Shown one piece after another: positions 51,409 to 59,769 of a DNA stretch of 64,000 bases. Position 1 is the first letter of the stretch. Each line of letters begins with the position of its first letter. The notes below the pieces were generated by a model. The model saw nothing but the letters and a program-made list of their open reading frames with translations. It did not search any database and was not told the DNA's origin. The position numbers and the translations under genes are program-made. The stretch is from VBOC01 sp964512655 (GTDB lineage: Bacteria > Bacteroidota > Ignavibacteria > UBA10030 > SZUA-254), in assembly GCA_964512655.1 (NCBI GenBank), contig CAZEJT010000001.1:860623-924622 (forward strand), given 5' to 3'.

Positions 51409-51882
51409 ATGCGCGCGTACCTTTCCGGAGGAATGGAATATGCCGCGGGCGAGGGCGTCCATTGGCGCAGGGAGCTGCAGCATTGGCTCGAGGCGAATCT
51501 CCGGCACGACGTCTTCAACCCCAATGTCGAGAGCGAAAGATTCTTCAGCGCTCAGCAACCGGCCGTCGACTTCCGCGCCCTCAAGACGGATGACGTCTCC
51601 CGCTATCAGAGGATCGCCCGGAGCCTCGTCGAGATCGACTGCAAAGAGATTGCCGAACGGTCCGATTACATCATCTGTTACTGGGACGAGGGGGCGGCGA
51701 AGGGGGCCGGAACAAAAGGAGAGCTGACGATGGCGAGGTTTTTCGGAAAGCCCGTCTATCTGGTCACGTCGTATCCCCTGCAGGATATTCCGGGGTGGAT
51801 CCTCGGCTGCGTGACCAGGACGTTCGGGACGTTCGACGACTTGAAGGCGTTCCTCTCCTCCTCAATCCCCGGAACCCGGTAA
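51409..51882 (+). CDS. Nucleoside 2-deoxyribosyltransferase-like protein
   Basis: 157 residues. MRAYLSGGMEYAAGEGVHWRRELQHWLE begins like the nucleoside 2-deoxyribosyltransferase fold (YLSGPM-type loop). The middle IDCKEIAERSDYIICYWDEGAAKGAGTKGELTMARFFGKPVYLV carries the ADxxI...GTxxELxxA pattern with its candidate catalytic Glu in GELTMA. Family members move deoxyribose between bases or hydrolyse modified nucleotides; activity here is unproven. It lies 6 bp after the kinase-like gene and 13 bp before the GroES-like gene. Confidence 0.8.
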   Translation: MRAYLSGGMEYAAGEGVHWRRELQHWLEANLRHDVFNPNVESERFFSAQQPAVDFRALKTDDVSRYQRIARSLVEIDCKEIAERSDYIICYWDEGAAKGAGTKGELTMARFFGKPVYLVTSYPLQDIPGWILGCVTRTFGTFDDLKAFLSSSIPGTR

Positions 51883-51895
51883 GAAGGAAGGTTCG

Positions 51896-52282
51896 ATGGA
51901 ACACTCAGGCAGGAAAGAGATGATCGTGGTGGGCGACAAGGTACTCGTGATCCCCGACAGCGACCGCGACCGGACCGAGCACGGGCTCTATCTTCCGCCC
52001 AACGTGAAGGAGAAGGAGCGCGTTCAGAGCGGCTATATCATCAAGGTGGGTCCCGGCTACCCCGTGCCGAACCCGAACTTCATCGACCAGGAATCGTGGT
52101 CGCCCACGCCGAAAGACCCCGTGAAGTACATCCCCCTTCAGGCGGAAGAGGGGGACTACGCCATTTTCCTCCGCGAACAGGCCATCGAGATGGAATACGA
52201 AGAGAAGAAATACCTCATCGTCCCCCAGTCGGCGATCCTCATGCTGATCCGCCGCCATCCGCTCGAACGCCTCGATGGGTGA
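51896..52282 (+). CDS. GroES-like co-chaperonin family protein
   Basis: 128 residues. GDKVLVIPDSDRDRTEHGLYLPPNVKEKERVQSGYIIKVGPG and the C-terminal YAIFLREQAIEMEYEEKKYLIVPQSAILMLI follow the chaperonin-10 beta-barrel. It is longer than the usual 95-100 residues because of an insertion (VPNPNFIDQESWSPTPKDPVKYIPLQAE). The segment where the mobile loop should be lacks the usual hydrophobic tripeptide preceded by GG. No groEL is adjacent, so this is a paralogue of uncertain partner. Confidence 0.8.
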   Translation: MEHSGRKEMIVVGDKVLVIPDSDRDRTEHGLYLPPNVKEKERVQSGYIIKVGPGYPVPNPNFIDQESWSPTPKDPVKYIPLQAEEGDYAIFLREQAIEMEYEEKKYLIVPQSAILMLIRRHPLERLDG

Positions 52283-52325
52283 GGATGCCGTCGGCGGGTC
52301 CATTCACCGTTGCAACCGTGGTCGG

Positions 52326-52343
52326 CGCGGGCTTTAGCCCGCG
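52326..52343. repeat. Palindromic repeat B, copy 5
   Basis: CGCGGGC, loop TTTA, GCCCGCG, preceded by GTCGG. The stem sequence differs from other copies with pairing kept. Confidence 0.7.
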
Positions 52344-52382
52344 TCAACGGCCTCCCTCCTGATCCTCCTATCTCCTCCTAAA

Positions 52383-52412
52383 CTGGTGTCACGGTCCATA
52401 CCGTGACACCAG
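52383..52412. repeat. Palindromic repeat A, copy 3
   Basis: Exact 30-bp copy of the palindromes at 32705 and 32887, again preceded by AA, about 20 kb away. Confidence 0.9.
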
Positions 52413-52474
52413 CCGGGAACTCCTCTCGCTAGGTTCGTTGCGCACCCCCCGACTCTCACGACATTTTCGGTAGG

Positions 52475-52492
52475 CGCCGGCTTCAGCCGGCG
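52475..52492. repeat. Palindromic repeat B, copy 6
   Basis: CGCCGGC, loop TTCA, GCCGGCG, preceded by GTAGG. It lies 15 bp after the stop of the Fe-S oxidoreductase (minus strand); the same arrangement is conserved at the relic 32628-32662. Confidence 0.75.
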
Positions 52493-52506
52493 TTTCTCAT
52501 CGGTTC

Positions 52507-54504
52507 TTACACTTCCACCGCTTCAAGTACCAGTTCCGCAATATCCTTCACTTCTACCCGGCCCGAGGCCTCTTTTGCCTTAACCCCGTCCGTCATCATC
52601 GTCATGCAAAACGGGCACGCCGTCCCGATCACGTCCGGGTTGAGCGAGAGAGCTTCTTCGGTCCTCTCGATGTTGACCCGCTTCCCGGTCGGCTCTTCCA
52701 TGAACATCCTCGCTCCCCCCGCCCCGCAGCAGAACCCGCGGTCGCGTGAGCGGTTCATCTCATGCATGCGTATGCCGGGGATCGCCTTGAGGGCGTTCCT
52801 CGGCTCGTCGTAGAGCTGATTGTACCTTCCAAGATAGCAGGAGTCGTGATACGTCAGCGCGGCCTTCTTTTCCTTCGAAAGCCTGATTCTTCCCGATGCG
52901 ATCAATCCCGCGATGAACTCGGAATGGTGTGTCACCGTGTAGTTCCCGCCGAACTGGGGGTACTCGTTCTTGAAGATGTTGAAGCAGTGGGGGCAGGTCG
53001 TCACGATGTTCTTCACGCCCCGCCCGTTCAGCGTGGCAACGTTCTCCGTCATGAGCGTCTGCGCGAGATACTCATTGCCGCAGCGCCGGGCCGGGTCGCC
53101 GTTGCATTTCTCCTCGGTGCCGAGTATGGCGAACCTGATCCCTGCGATCTTCATGAGGGCGGCAAACGCCCTCGTCACGTTCTTGTAGCGCACATCGTAA
53201 GCGCCGGCGCATCCCACCCAGAAAAGCACTTCCGCCTCGGGAGTACTGCTCAGCCTTGGAATGTCGAGACCCTCGGCCCAGTCGGCCCGCGCGGAATGGC
53301 TGAACCCCCAGGGCGTGAAATTGCGCTCGAGATTCTGAAACGTCGCCTGGAGTTCTTTCGGGAATTTCGATTCCGTGAGGACCAGATACCTCCGCATGTC
53401 CACGATCGCATCCACATGCTCGATCTGAACCGGACATTCCTGCATGCACGCCATGCAGGTGGTGCATGCCCAGAGCTCGTCTTCGGTGATGTACTCTCCG
53501 ACCAGCGCCGTCGCAGCCTGAGGAACGCCTTCGGGGCGATCTCCCGGCCGGCCTCGAGAGCCCTTCTCCATGAGACGCCTCCGGATGTCCACGATGATTT
53601 TCTTCGGGGAAAGAGGCTTTCCGGTGAGCGCGGCAGGGCACGCGGCGGTGCACCGGCCGCATTCGGTGCAGGAATATCCGTCGAGGAGCTGCTTCCACGT
53701 GAGATCTTCCACGTCTCCCGCCCCGAACTTCGTGGCCGCCTCATCTTGGAGATTGAGCGGTTTGAGTGTGCCGCGGGCACCGAGCTTCGCAAGATAGACG
53801 TTCGGAATGGACGAGAGGATGTGCAGGTGTTTCGAGTACGGCAGGTAGTTCAGAAACCCCAGCACCAGAAGGATATGGAGCCACCAGAAGAGTCTGAACG
53901 TTCCTTCAAGATCCTCCGGAGCAGACCCCGGGAAAAGCAGACGGGCGATTGACGCCGAAACCGGCCGAAACCCTGCTGAGGGCTGCATACCCCGCGCAAT
54001 ATTCGCGGCAGTCTGAGCGAACATGGCGCACATGATGCACAGGATCAGGAGAAGAATGATCGTCGCATCAATTCTCGAGTGCCCGCTTACATCGAGCCGG
54101 GGCGGTTTGGATACGTACCGCCTGTAGAGCGCGAGAATCACGGAGAGTGACACCAGCGCGCCAAGGATATCCTCGACGAATACCAGCGGCCCGTAGACCG
54201 GCCCGAGGAACGAGAGCGAGAAACTCCGGGAAATCCCCTCTCCTACCGTCTCGGCGATTGCGAGGAGGAGGATCACGAACCCCCAGAAGATGAAAAAATG
54301 CATCACCCCGGCAAGGGGCTCGCGAAACAGCTTCGACTGGCCGAAGGCGACAACCAGCACGTTCTTGAGGCGCTCGATGGTGTGTCCGCTCCGGTCGTCG
54401 GGCTTCCCGATGCGCAGGTAACGGATCAGCCGGAGGAAACTGAAGGCAAAAAAGACGATCGAGGAAACGAGCAGGAAGAGGAAGAAACCGGACTGGAGCG
54501 TCAT
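52507..54504 (-). CDS. Membrane-bound Fe-S oxidoreductase (HdrD/ETF:menaquinone-oxidoreductase type)
   Basis: 665 residues. The N-terminal about 240 residues hold five to six membrane helices resembling a nitrate-reductase gamma/cytochrome b segment. Then two 4Fe-4S motifs, CTECGRCTAACPAAL and CTTCMACMQECPVQI, and two CCG domains with VGCAGAYDVRYKN and HDSCYLGRYNQLYDEPRN ... RGFCCGAGGARMF. This DUF224-type architecture moves electrons between a soluble flavoprotein (often ETF) and membrane quinone. No etf genes lie in the window. A 13-codon relic of a paralogue's end is at 32660-32701. Confidence 0.88.
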   Translation of the reverse strand: MTLQSGFFLFLLVSSIVFFAFSFLRLIRYLRIGKPDDRSGHTIERLKNVLVVAFGQSKLFREPLAGVMHFFIFWGFVILLLAIAETVGEGISRSFSLSFLGPVYGPLVFVEDILGALVSLSVILALYRRYVSKPPRLDVSGHSRIDATIILLLILCIMCAMFAQTAANIARGMQPSAGFRPVSASIARLLFPGSAPEDLEGTFRLFWWLHILLVLGFLNYLPYSKHLHILSSIPNVYLAKLGARGTLKPLNLQDEAATKFGAGDVEDLTWKQLLDGYSCTECGRCTAACPAALTGKPLSPKKIIVDIRRRLMEKGSRGRPGDRPEGVPQAATALVGEYITEDELWACTTCMACMQECPVQIEHVDAIVDMRRYLVLTESKFPKELQATFQNLERNFTPWGFSHSARADWAEGLDIPRLSSTPEAEVLFWVGCAGAYDVRYKNVTRAFAALMKIAGIRFAILGTEEKCNGDPARRCGNEYLAQTLMTENVATLNGRGVKNIVTTCPHCFNIFKNEYPQFGGNYTVTHHSEFIAGLIASGRIRLSKEKKAALTYHDSCYLGRYNQLYDEPRNALKAIPGIRMHEMNRSRDRGFCCGAGGARMFMEEPTGKRVNIERTEEALSLNPDVIGTACPFCMTMMTDGVKAKEASGRVEVKDIAELVLEAVEV

Positions 54505-54511
54505 ACCTCCG

Positions 54512-55417
54512 TCAGTCGTGCAGGAGCATTTCGCCTTCGAGGACCGTCACCGCATTCCCGCCGATCTTCACGGAAGCAGGCTTGTTGTCGGCCACCTCGA
54601 GCTCGACGGTTACTCTTCCTCTCCTTCCGATCGCGTCGCCCTGCTCGCCCTGAAAGACGCAACGTCCGTTCCGGAGGTCGAGCACCCCGCTTTGAAACAG
54701 GTGGACGGCGAGCGGCGCGTGGGACGAGCCGGTCACCGGGTCTTCGTTGATGCCGCAGTTCGGCGCGAAAAAGCGCGAGTGGACGACCGATTCGCGGTCC
54801 ACCGTTTCCGTCGTGAACGCGCAGAGTCCCCGGATATTCCTCGACTCGAGGAAGTTCGACATCGCGAGAAAGTTCGGCTTCATCGAAAAGAGCGTATGGA
54901 GCCGTTTGAGGGGAACGAGGAGGTAATCGCTTCGGAGGATCTGCAGGTGATTGTCAAAATCGCTCATCGAAATATTGAGCACCCGGACGAGGTCGATCTT
55001 GTACGTGATGGCCCGGTCGAGCGTCGGCACCTTGAGGCCGAACATGATCGAGATCAGCCCGTTTTTCTTCGTCACATCCACCGGAAGAATTCCCGACGCA
55101 GTTTCGAGCCGGAACTGGTACTTCCCCTCTTTCACCATGTTCATCCGGCTCTCCTCGGCGAGGACGTGGAACCCGGCAATTGTGGCATGACCGCAGAGCG
55201 GAACCTCGGTGGTCGGAGTGAACCACCGTATCCTCGCATCGGCATCGGGCTTCGTGGGCGGAAGAAGAAATGCGGTTTCCGAGAGGTTCAATTCCCTGGC
55301 GATCCCCTGCATGTCCCGCTCGCTGAGGTCCTTGCCGTCGAGAACGACTCCCGCCGGATTTCCCGTATGGGGAGCGGTCGTGAAGGCATCCACATGTTTG
55401 ACGCCTATCTTAGCCAC
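54512..55417 (-). CDS. PhzF-family isomerase
   Basis: 301 residues. KHVDAFTTAPHTGNPAGVVLDGKDL and ARELNLSETAFLLPP place the conserved catalytic Glu (SETAF); CGHATIAGFHVLAE and C-terminal DPVTGSSHAPLAVHLF are the other PhzF signatures of this two-lobed diaminopimelate-epimerase-like fold. Members isomerise hydrophobic amino-acid-like substrates; the actual one is unknown. It overlaps the upstream gene by 8 bp and precedes the Fe-S oxidoreductase by 7 bp. Confidence 0.92.
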   Translation of the reverse strand: MAKIGVKHVDAFTTAPHTGNPAGVVLDGKDLSERDMQGIARELNLSETAFLLPPTKPDADARIRWFTPTTEVPLCGHATIAGFHVLAEESRMNMVKEGKYQFRLETASGILPVDVTKKNGLISIMFGLKVPTLDRAITYKIDLVRVLNISMSDFDNHLQILRSDYLLVPLKRLHTLFSMKPNFLAMSNFLESRNIRGLCAFTTETVDRESVVHSRFFAPNCGINEDPVTGSSHAPLAVHLFQSGVLDLRNGRCVFQGEQGDAIGRRGRVTVELEVADNKPASVKIGGNAVTVLEGEMLLHD

Positions 55418-56303
55418 GTGCGATCCCTTCCGGGGACACGTCGAATGCCTTCAGAGTCTTCTTTTCCGCAATCGTGAAGATCATGTTGCCAATGGCGAAA
55501 AAAGTGTCGGGGACCGCCGCCGAGACGCCGGCATTCAGAACGTCGTGGTGGAGTATCCGCCCCGTGCCCTGCTCGGCAATGACGAAATGGTGGTCCATGG
55601 TCGGCGTGAGCTCGTCCTCTCCTCTCAAAGTGTAATACCCGAGAGCAATGATTCTCTGCTTTTCGATGTACTCGATGAATTGAATCCGCTCTGATCCCAG
55701 CAGTACGCTCTCAATTCGTCTCCCCGGCCCCTCTCCCCGGTCTGCATCCCGATCGAATGGAAACGGAAACTCAACCGTCTCATGAGCCTCGGAGTGTGCC
55801 CGGCGCCTGAGGACCGCAATCTCTGACGCCTCGACTTCGCCTCTCTCCCTTCCGGTGGCACAATCGAGCGAGACGTACCGGACCACCCCGTCTCTTTCGG
55901 CCGCGGCATAGATGCTGTCGCCCGCCCCGAAGAGGTACTTGGTTTCCTCGTTCGACCAGAGGTGGCCCCCGGTGGAGAGATCAAGCGCATGGATTTTCTT
56001 GTGATCGGGAAAATCGGGTACGGCAAACTCATGCAGCAGCACAACTCCATCATGAATCGCTTCAATTCCGATCCACCAAGGCTCAATGAGCCTCACACCG
56101 GACCAGAGAACTTTGCCGTTGTCTTGCCGGATGCTGAAGAAGGAAACCGATTTTTCCGGCGTGTTCCGCTCTTCACCAACGAACTGTCCCCTCACAGTCG
56201 GTAGTAATCGCCAGATGACCCCCCGCGCCGGAAACTCCCAGGCAGGTGTGAGACGCTTACCCCGTACACCCCACCGAAACAAACGCACGAGCGGTATCGT
56301 CAC
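55410..56303 (-). CDS. DUF4905-like beta-propeller protein
   Basis: 297 residues starting at GTG. There is no signal peptide. Repeated segments such as FFSIRQDNGKVLWSGVR, IHALDLSTGGHLWSNEETKY, RYVSLDCATGRERGE and FVIAEQGTGRILHHDVL have the PQQ-like/WD-like blade pattern, and the whole resembles DUF4905. Function is unknown. It heads a minus-strand operon with the PhzF-like and Fe-S genes. Promoter TTGCTA-N17-TATCTT at 56315-56343 leaves only about 5 nt of 5' leader. Confidence 0.65.
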   Translation of the reverse strand: MTIPLVRLFRWGVRGKRLTPAWEFPARGVIWRLLPTVRGQFVGEERNTPEKSVSFFSIRQDNGKVLWSGVRLIEPWWIGIEAIHDGVVLLHEFAVPDFPDHKKIHALDLSTGGHLWSNEETKYLFGAGDSIYAAAERDGVVRYVSLDCATGRERGEVEASEIAVLRRRAHSEAHETVEFPFPFDRDADRGEGPGRRIESVLLGSERIQFIEYIEKQRIIALGYYTLRGEDELTPTMDHHFVIAEQGTGRILHHDVLNAGVSAAVPDTFFAIGNMIFTIAEKKTLKAFDVSPEGIARG

Positions 56304-56314
56304 ATTTCTCGAAT

Positions 56315-56343
56315 AAGATAATCATCTCGGACTCGAATAGCAA
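56315..56343 (-). promoter_or_regulatory. Promoter of the DUF4905-phzF-FeS operon
   Basis: Minus-strand TTGCTA (56343-56338), 17 bp, TATCTT (56320-56315). +1 near 56308, 5 nt before the GTG at 56303. Confidence 0.55.
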
Positions 56344-56381
56344 GATTTTTTTCCGACATCAAAAATATTGCGAACTGGAAG

Positions 56382-56984
56382 TCATGTAGAATTATTCGCG
56401 TATTCTCGCAGAATATCCCTTAAGCGCCCGAATGCGAGAGCCCGGTGGCTGATCAGGTTTTTTATCCGATCGGATAATTCGCCAAATGTCTTGTCATATC
56501 CCTCGGGGATGAAGAGGGGATCATACCCAAACCCGCCTCCCCCTCTCTCACCCGTAGCGATCCGTCCGTTGCAGACCCCCTCGACGGTTCTGAGAATTCC
56601 CTCTGCTGCAAAGGCTGCCACGCATCTGAAGCGGGCTCCCCTCTCCTGTAACGGGACGCCGGAGAGCTCGCGAAGTAGCTTCTTGTTATTGTCGGCATAC
56701 GTTACGTGTTCACCTGCATACCGGGCCGACCGCACTCCCGGCCTCATCTCAAGCGCATACACCTCCAGCCCGGAATCGTCCGCGATTGCGGGCTCCTTCA
56801 GGCGCTCAAAAGTTTCCGCCGCCTTTTTCACGGCGTTCGCTTCCAGCGTCCCCCCGTCTTCGACCACTTCGGGCATCCCGGGGAAGTCGGAGAGGCTTCT
56901 GATCTCGATGGGGAGACCGGCGAGGAGAGACCGTATCTCGGACGCCTTTCCGGGGTTGCGCGTGGCGAGGACTACGGATCTCAT
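56382..56984 (-). CDS. rdgB: XTP/dITP pyrophosphatase (RdgB/Ham1)
   Basis: 200 residues. It hydrolyses non-canonical purine triphosphates such as dITP and XTP, keeping them out of DNA. LATRNPGKASEIRSLL, ANAVKKAAETF, IADDSGLEVYALEMRPGVRSARYAG and FGYDPLFIPEGYDKTFGEL are the diagnostic segments. The start overlaps the radA stop by ATGA. It ends the DUF1844-nadK-radA-rdgB run. Confidence 0.95.
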   Translation of the reverse strand: MRSVVLATRNPGKASEIRSLLAGLPIEIRSLSDFPGMPEVVEDGGTLEANAVKKAAETFERLKEPAIADDSGLEVYALEMRPGVRSARYAGEHVTYADNNKKLLRELSGVPLQERGARFRCVAAFAAEGILRTVEGVCNGRIATGERGGGGFGYDPLFIPEGYDKTFGELSDRIKNLISHRALAFGRLRDILREYANNST

Positions 56985-58354
56985 CGCCTCTTGTCCTCCC
57001 CGAATGTGCGTTCCACGGCCTCGTCGATTCGTCCGACCCCGATCACCTCAACTCCCTTCCGGTCGCGCAGTCCCTTCATGTTTCCTTCAGGCACAAGAAC
57101 CCGTGTGAACCCCAGTTTTGCCGCCTCCTGCAGGCGCTTCTCGATCTGGCTGACGGTCCTCACCTCCCCGGTCAGGCCTACTTCTCCCACAGCCACGGTG
57201 CCGGCGTCGACTGCCCGGTCGCGCGCGCTCGAGATGATCGAGAGGGCGATGCCGAGGTCCACCGCCGGTTCATCGATGCTGATGCCTCCGGCGATGTTCA
57301 CGAACACGTCGTTGCGCGCCAGGGGCATCCCCAGTCGCTTCTCGAGCACCGCCAGAAGGAGGGCCAGCCGGCGGTAATCCACCCCCGTCGTGTTCCTTTC
57401 CGGTACCCCTCCGCCCGCCGATGTGACGAGGGCCTGCACTTCCACAAGAAGGGGCCTTGTCCCTTCCAGGGTTGCGGCAACCGTCGAACCGGATGCCCCG
57501 GGCGAACGCTGCGAGAGGAAGACCTCCGAGGGATTCGCTACCTCGCGGAGGCCCGAATCGAGCATTTCGAAGACCCCGATCTCGTTGGTCGAACCGAACC
57601 GGTTCTTCATCGCGCGAAGAATCCGGTATGCGTGGTGTCGCTCGCCCTCGAACTGGAGCACCGCGTCGACCATGTGCTCGACGACCTTCGGGCCTGCGAT
57701 GAAACCGTCCTTGGTGACGTGCCCGATCAGCAGGACCGGGATGGATCTCTCTTTCGCAAACTTCGTGAACAAAGCGGTCGCCTCGCGGACTTGTGTGATG
57801 CTTCCCGGAATCGCCTCGAGCCCGGGATTCACCATCGTCTGCACGGAATCGACGATGATGATCTCGGGAGGATCCCTCTCGATCAGCCCGGAGATGACAC
57901 CGGTATCGGTCTCGCCGAGGAGAAGAAATGATTCGCCGCTGTGCCCGCCCAGGCGGGCCGAGCGGAGCTTGATCTGGGAGGGCGACTCCTCGCCGGAGAT
58001 ATAGAGCACGCGGCGCTCGCCGAGCCGGGCCGCGAGCTGCATCATGAGCGTCGACTTTCCGATGCCGGGATCTCCCCCCAGGAGGATGACAGAGCCCGCC
58101 ACGATCCCGCCTCCGAGAACCCTGTCGAATTCCGCGCAGCCTGTCTCTATCCGGTGTTCTCCCTCGGCCGCGATGTCCCGCAGGGGAATTGCGCCGCGCC
58201 CCTCGAGGCCTGGGCGCCTCGGCGCTGCCCTGCTCCGGGGCGCCGCTTCTTCGACGAACGAATTCCAGGTGCCGCAATTGGGACATTTCCCCGCCCACCT
58301 CGGAGATTCGTACGCGCAGGACTGGCAAATGAATATCGAAGCATTTTTAGACAT
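56981..58354 (-). CDS. radA: DNA repair protein RadA
   Basis: 457 residues. RadA is a RecA-related branch-migration ATPase. N-terminal zinc finger CQSC ... CPNC, Walker A GGDPGIGKSTLMMQL, the RadA-specific KNRFG motif in MKNRFGSTNEIGVFEM, and a C-terminal Lon-protease-like domain (GISIDEPAVDLGIALSIISSARD) are all present. It lies 68 bp after nadK and overlaps rdgB. Confidence 0.96.
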   Translation of the reverse strand: MSKNASIFICQSCAYESPRWAGKCPNCGTWNSFVEEAAPRSRAAPRRPGLEGRGAIPLRDIAAEGEHRIETGCAEFDRVLGGGIVAGSVILLGGDPGIGKSTLMMQLAARLGERRVLYISGEESPSQIKLRSARLGGHSGESFLLLGETDTGVISGLIERDPPEIIIVDSVQTMVNPGLEAIPGSITQVREATALFTKFAKERSIPVLLIGHVTKDGFIAGPKVVEHMVDAVLQFEGERHHAYRILRAMKNRFGSTNEIGVFEMLDSGLREVANPSEVFLSQRSPGASGSTVAATLEGTRPLLVEVQALVTSAGGGVPERNTTGVDYRRLALLLAVLEKRLGMPLARNDVFVNIAGGISIDEPAVDLGIALSIISSARDRAVDAGTVAVGEVGLTGEVRTVSQIEKRLQEAAKLGFTRVLVPEGNMKGLRDRKGVEVIGVGRIDEAVERTFGEDKRR

Positions 58355-58422
58355 CGTGGTGCGCTGATATGGCAGGGAACTTCGCTTCTATGCCGACGTG
58401 GCGCCGGAACCCGGTGGGAGGG

Positions 58423-59313
58423 CTAGCGGCCGGGGCCGATTCTCACGTCGCGCCCCCAGAGAAGCTTCGCCCTCAGGAGATCGAAATAACTGCTCTTGAG
58501 CCGTCTCACGAGCTTCACCGTGTAGGGCGCGCGCCGGATCGTGAACTCGGCGGGTGCATCGTAGAATCCTTCAACCTGCCCGTCGGCAGTGAGGTGGACG
58601 GGTTTCGAAGCCGTGTTCACGCTGATCCTGATCGCACTCGTGTCGGGGATAATCACCGGACGTGCGGTCAGCGTATGAGGAGAGATTGGCGTCACCGTCA
58701 CCACTCTGCTCTGCGGCACGACCACTGGTCCTCCTCCCGCGAGCGAGTAGCCGGTCGATCCCGTGGGGGTGCTGACGATGATCCCGTCAGCCGCGTAGGT
58801 CACGAGGTATTGATCGTCAACGTGCATCTCGAGCTGGATTACTCTCGGCGAGATCCCCCTGTCGACGACCACCTCGTTCAGCGAGCTGTAGCAGACGTCT
58901 CCGCGGGCGCTCCGGGTATGGAGCACCATTCTCTCCTCGATGGAGTACTCGCGGCGGAGAATTTCGTCGATGGCTCCGGCCATCTCCTCCACCGACACTT
59001 CCGCGAGAAACCCGAGCTTTCCCAGATTCACTCCGAGGATCGGCACGCCGAGGCTTCCCACCACTCGAGCGGCGGTAAGCATCGTTCCGTCGCCTCCCAG
59101 CGATACGAGCAGCTCACAGCGCCGCGGTAGCTCTTCCGCAGGGGAAATCGACGGCTCCTTCAGGCGCTCCGTGCCCGCCATCCGGTGATACAGCGAGACA
59201 AGCTCCTGCTGAACGACGAACGGCTGCTCGCGCTCCCGGAGGAGCGTGATGAGAGCGCCGGTCACCTCGGCGATACCCGGCTTGTTGGTGTTCCCCAGAA
59301 TGCCGAACTTCAT
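58423..59313 (-). CDS. nadK: NAD kinase
   Basis: 296 residues. It phosphorylates NAD to NADP. The nucleotide-binding GGDGTMLTAAR motif and GSTGYSLAGGGPVV are intact, and the N-terminal FGILGNTNKPG is usual for the family. It starts 5 bp after the DUF1844 stop. Confidence 0.95.
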   Translation of the reverse strand: MKFGILGNTNKPGIAEVTGALITLLREREQPFVVQQELVSLYHRMAGTERLKEPSISPAEELPRRCELLVSLGGDGTMLTAARVVGSLGVPILGVNLGKLGFLAEVSVEEMAGAIDEILRREYSIEERMVLHTRSARGDVCYSSLNEVVVDRGISPRVIQLEMHVDDQYLVTYAADGIIVSTPTGSTGYSLAGGGPVVVPQSRVVTVTPISPHTLTARPVIIPDTSAIRISVNTASKPVHLTADGQVEGFYDAPAEFTIRRAPYTVKLVRRLKSSYFDLLRAKLLWGRDVRIGPGR

Positions 59314-59318
59314 CGCGC

Positions 59319-59633
59319 TCAGGATGGCCCGGGAGCCGAAGGGGAGGGCTGCGTTGGCTCCTGCGCCGGTTTTGCAGCCTCCTCCACGTAGTTCAGGCGC
59401 AGGTCCCGAAGGGCATTTGATAACATGAGCTCCTCGTCGCGGTTGAGACTTCCCTTCATCTTGGACTGAAGCATTTCAAGCATATCGATCGAGATGCGCG
59501 CCTGCTGAAGATCCCGCTCCACGCGGTCGGTCATCGGGTTCTTGAGCTTCCCCATGTGCTGGAAGGCGGCAGTCTCGAACATCAGAATGAGCTGCGTGAG
59601 GAGGAGTGTGTTTTTTTCTTCGCTCGGCGTCAT
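59319..59633 (-). CDS. DUF1844-family small protein
   Basis: 104 residues from the ATG at 59633 (MTPSEEKNTLLLTQLILMFETAAFQHMGKL). The helical core LIDMLEMLQSKMKGSLNRDEELMLSNALRDLRLNYVEEA-like pattern (here ISIDMLEMLQSKMKG then LSNALRDLRLNYVEE) is that of DUF1844 proteins, function unknown. The C-terminal tail is Pro/Gln-rich. The frame is open further upstream but that part has no family match and lies before the promoter. The promoter ends 6 nt before the ATG, so the mRNA is predicted to be leaderless. Confidence 0.8.
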   Translation of the reverse strand: MTPSEEKNTLLLTQLILMFETAAFQHMGKLKNPMTDRVERDLQQARISIDMLEMLQSKMKGSLNRDEELMLSNALRDLRLNYVEEAAKPAQEPTQPSPSAPGPS

Positions 59634-59639
59634 TCGCAA

Positions 59640-59668
59640 AATGTAACCAAATTCCGCTTTCGAATCAA
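59640..59668 (-). promoter_or_regulatory. Promoter of the DUF1844-nadK-radA-rdgB operon (leaderless)
   Basis: Minus-strand TTGATT (59668-59663), 17 bp, TACATT (59645-59640), then 6 nt; the seventh base is the A of ATG at 59633. The geometry is identical to the aroF leader-peptide start. Confidence 0.7.
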
Positions 59669-59769
59669 AACAGCGGGGTCTCCCTCTTTTGTAGCCGCGG
59701 CGGTGAGATCCCGCTTGCAGGATTTCGACTACAAACGTGCATGAGGCAAGTGGAACGTCCGTGAAGCGG

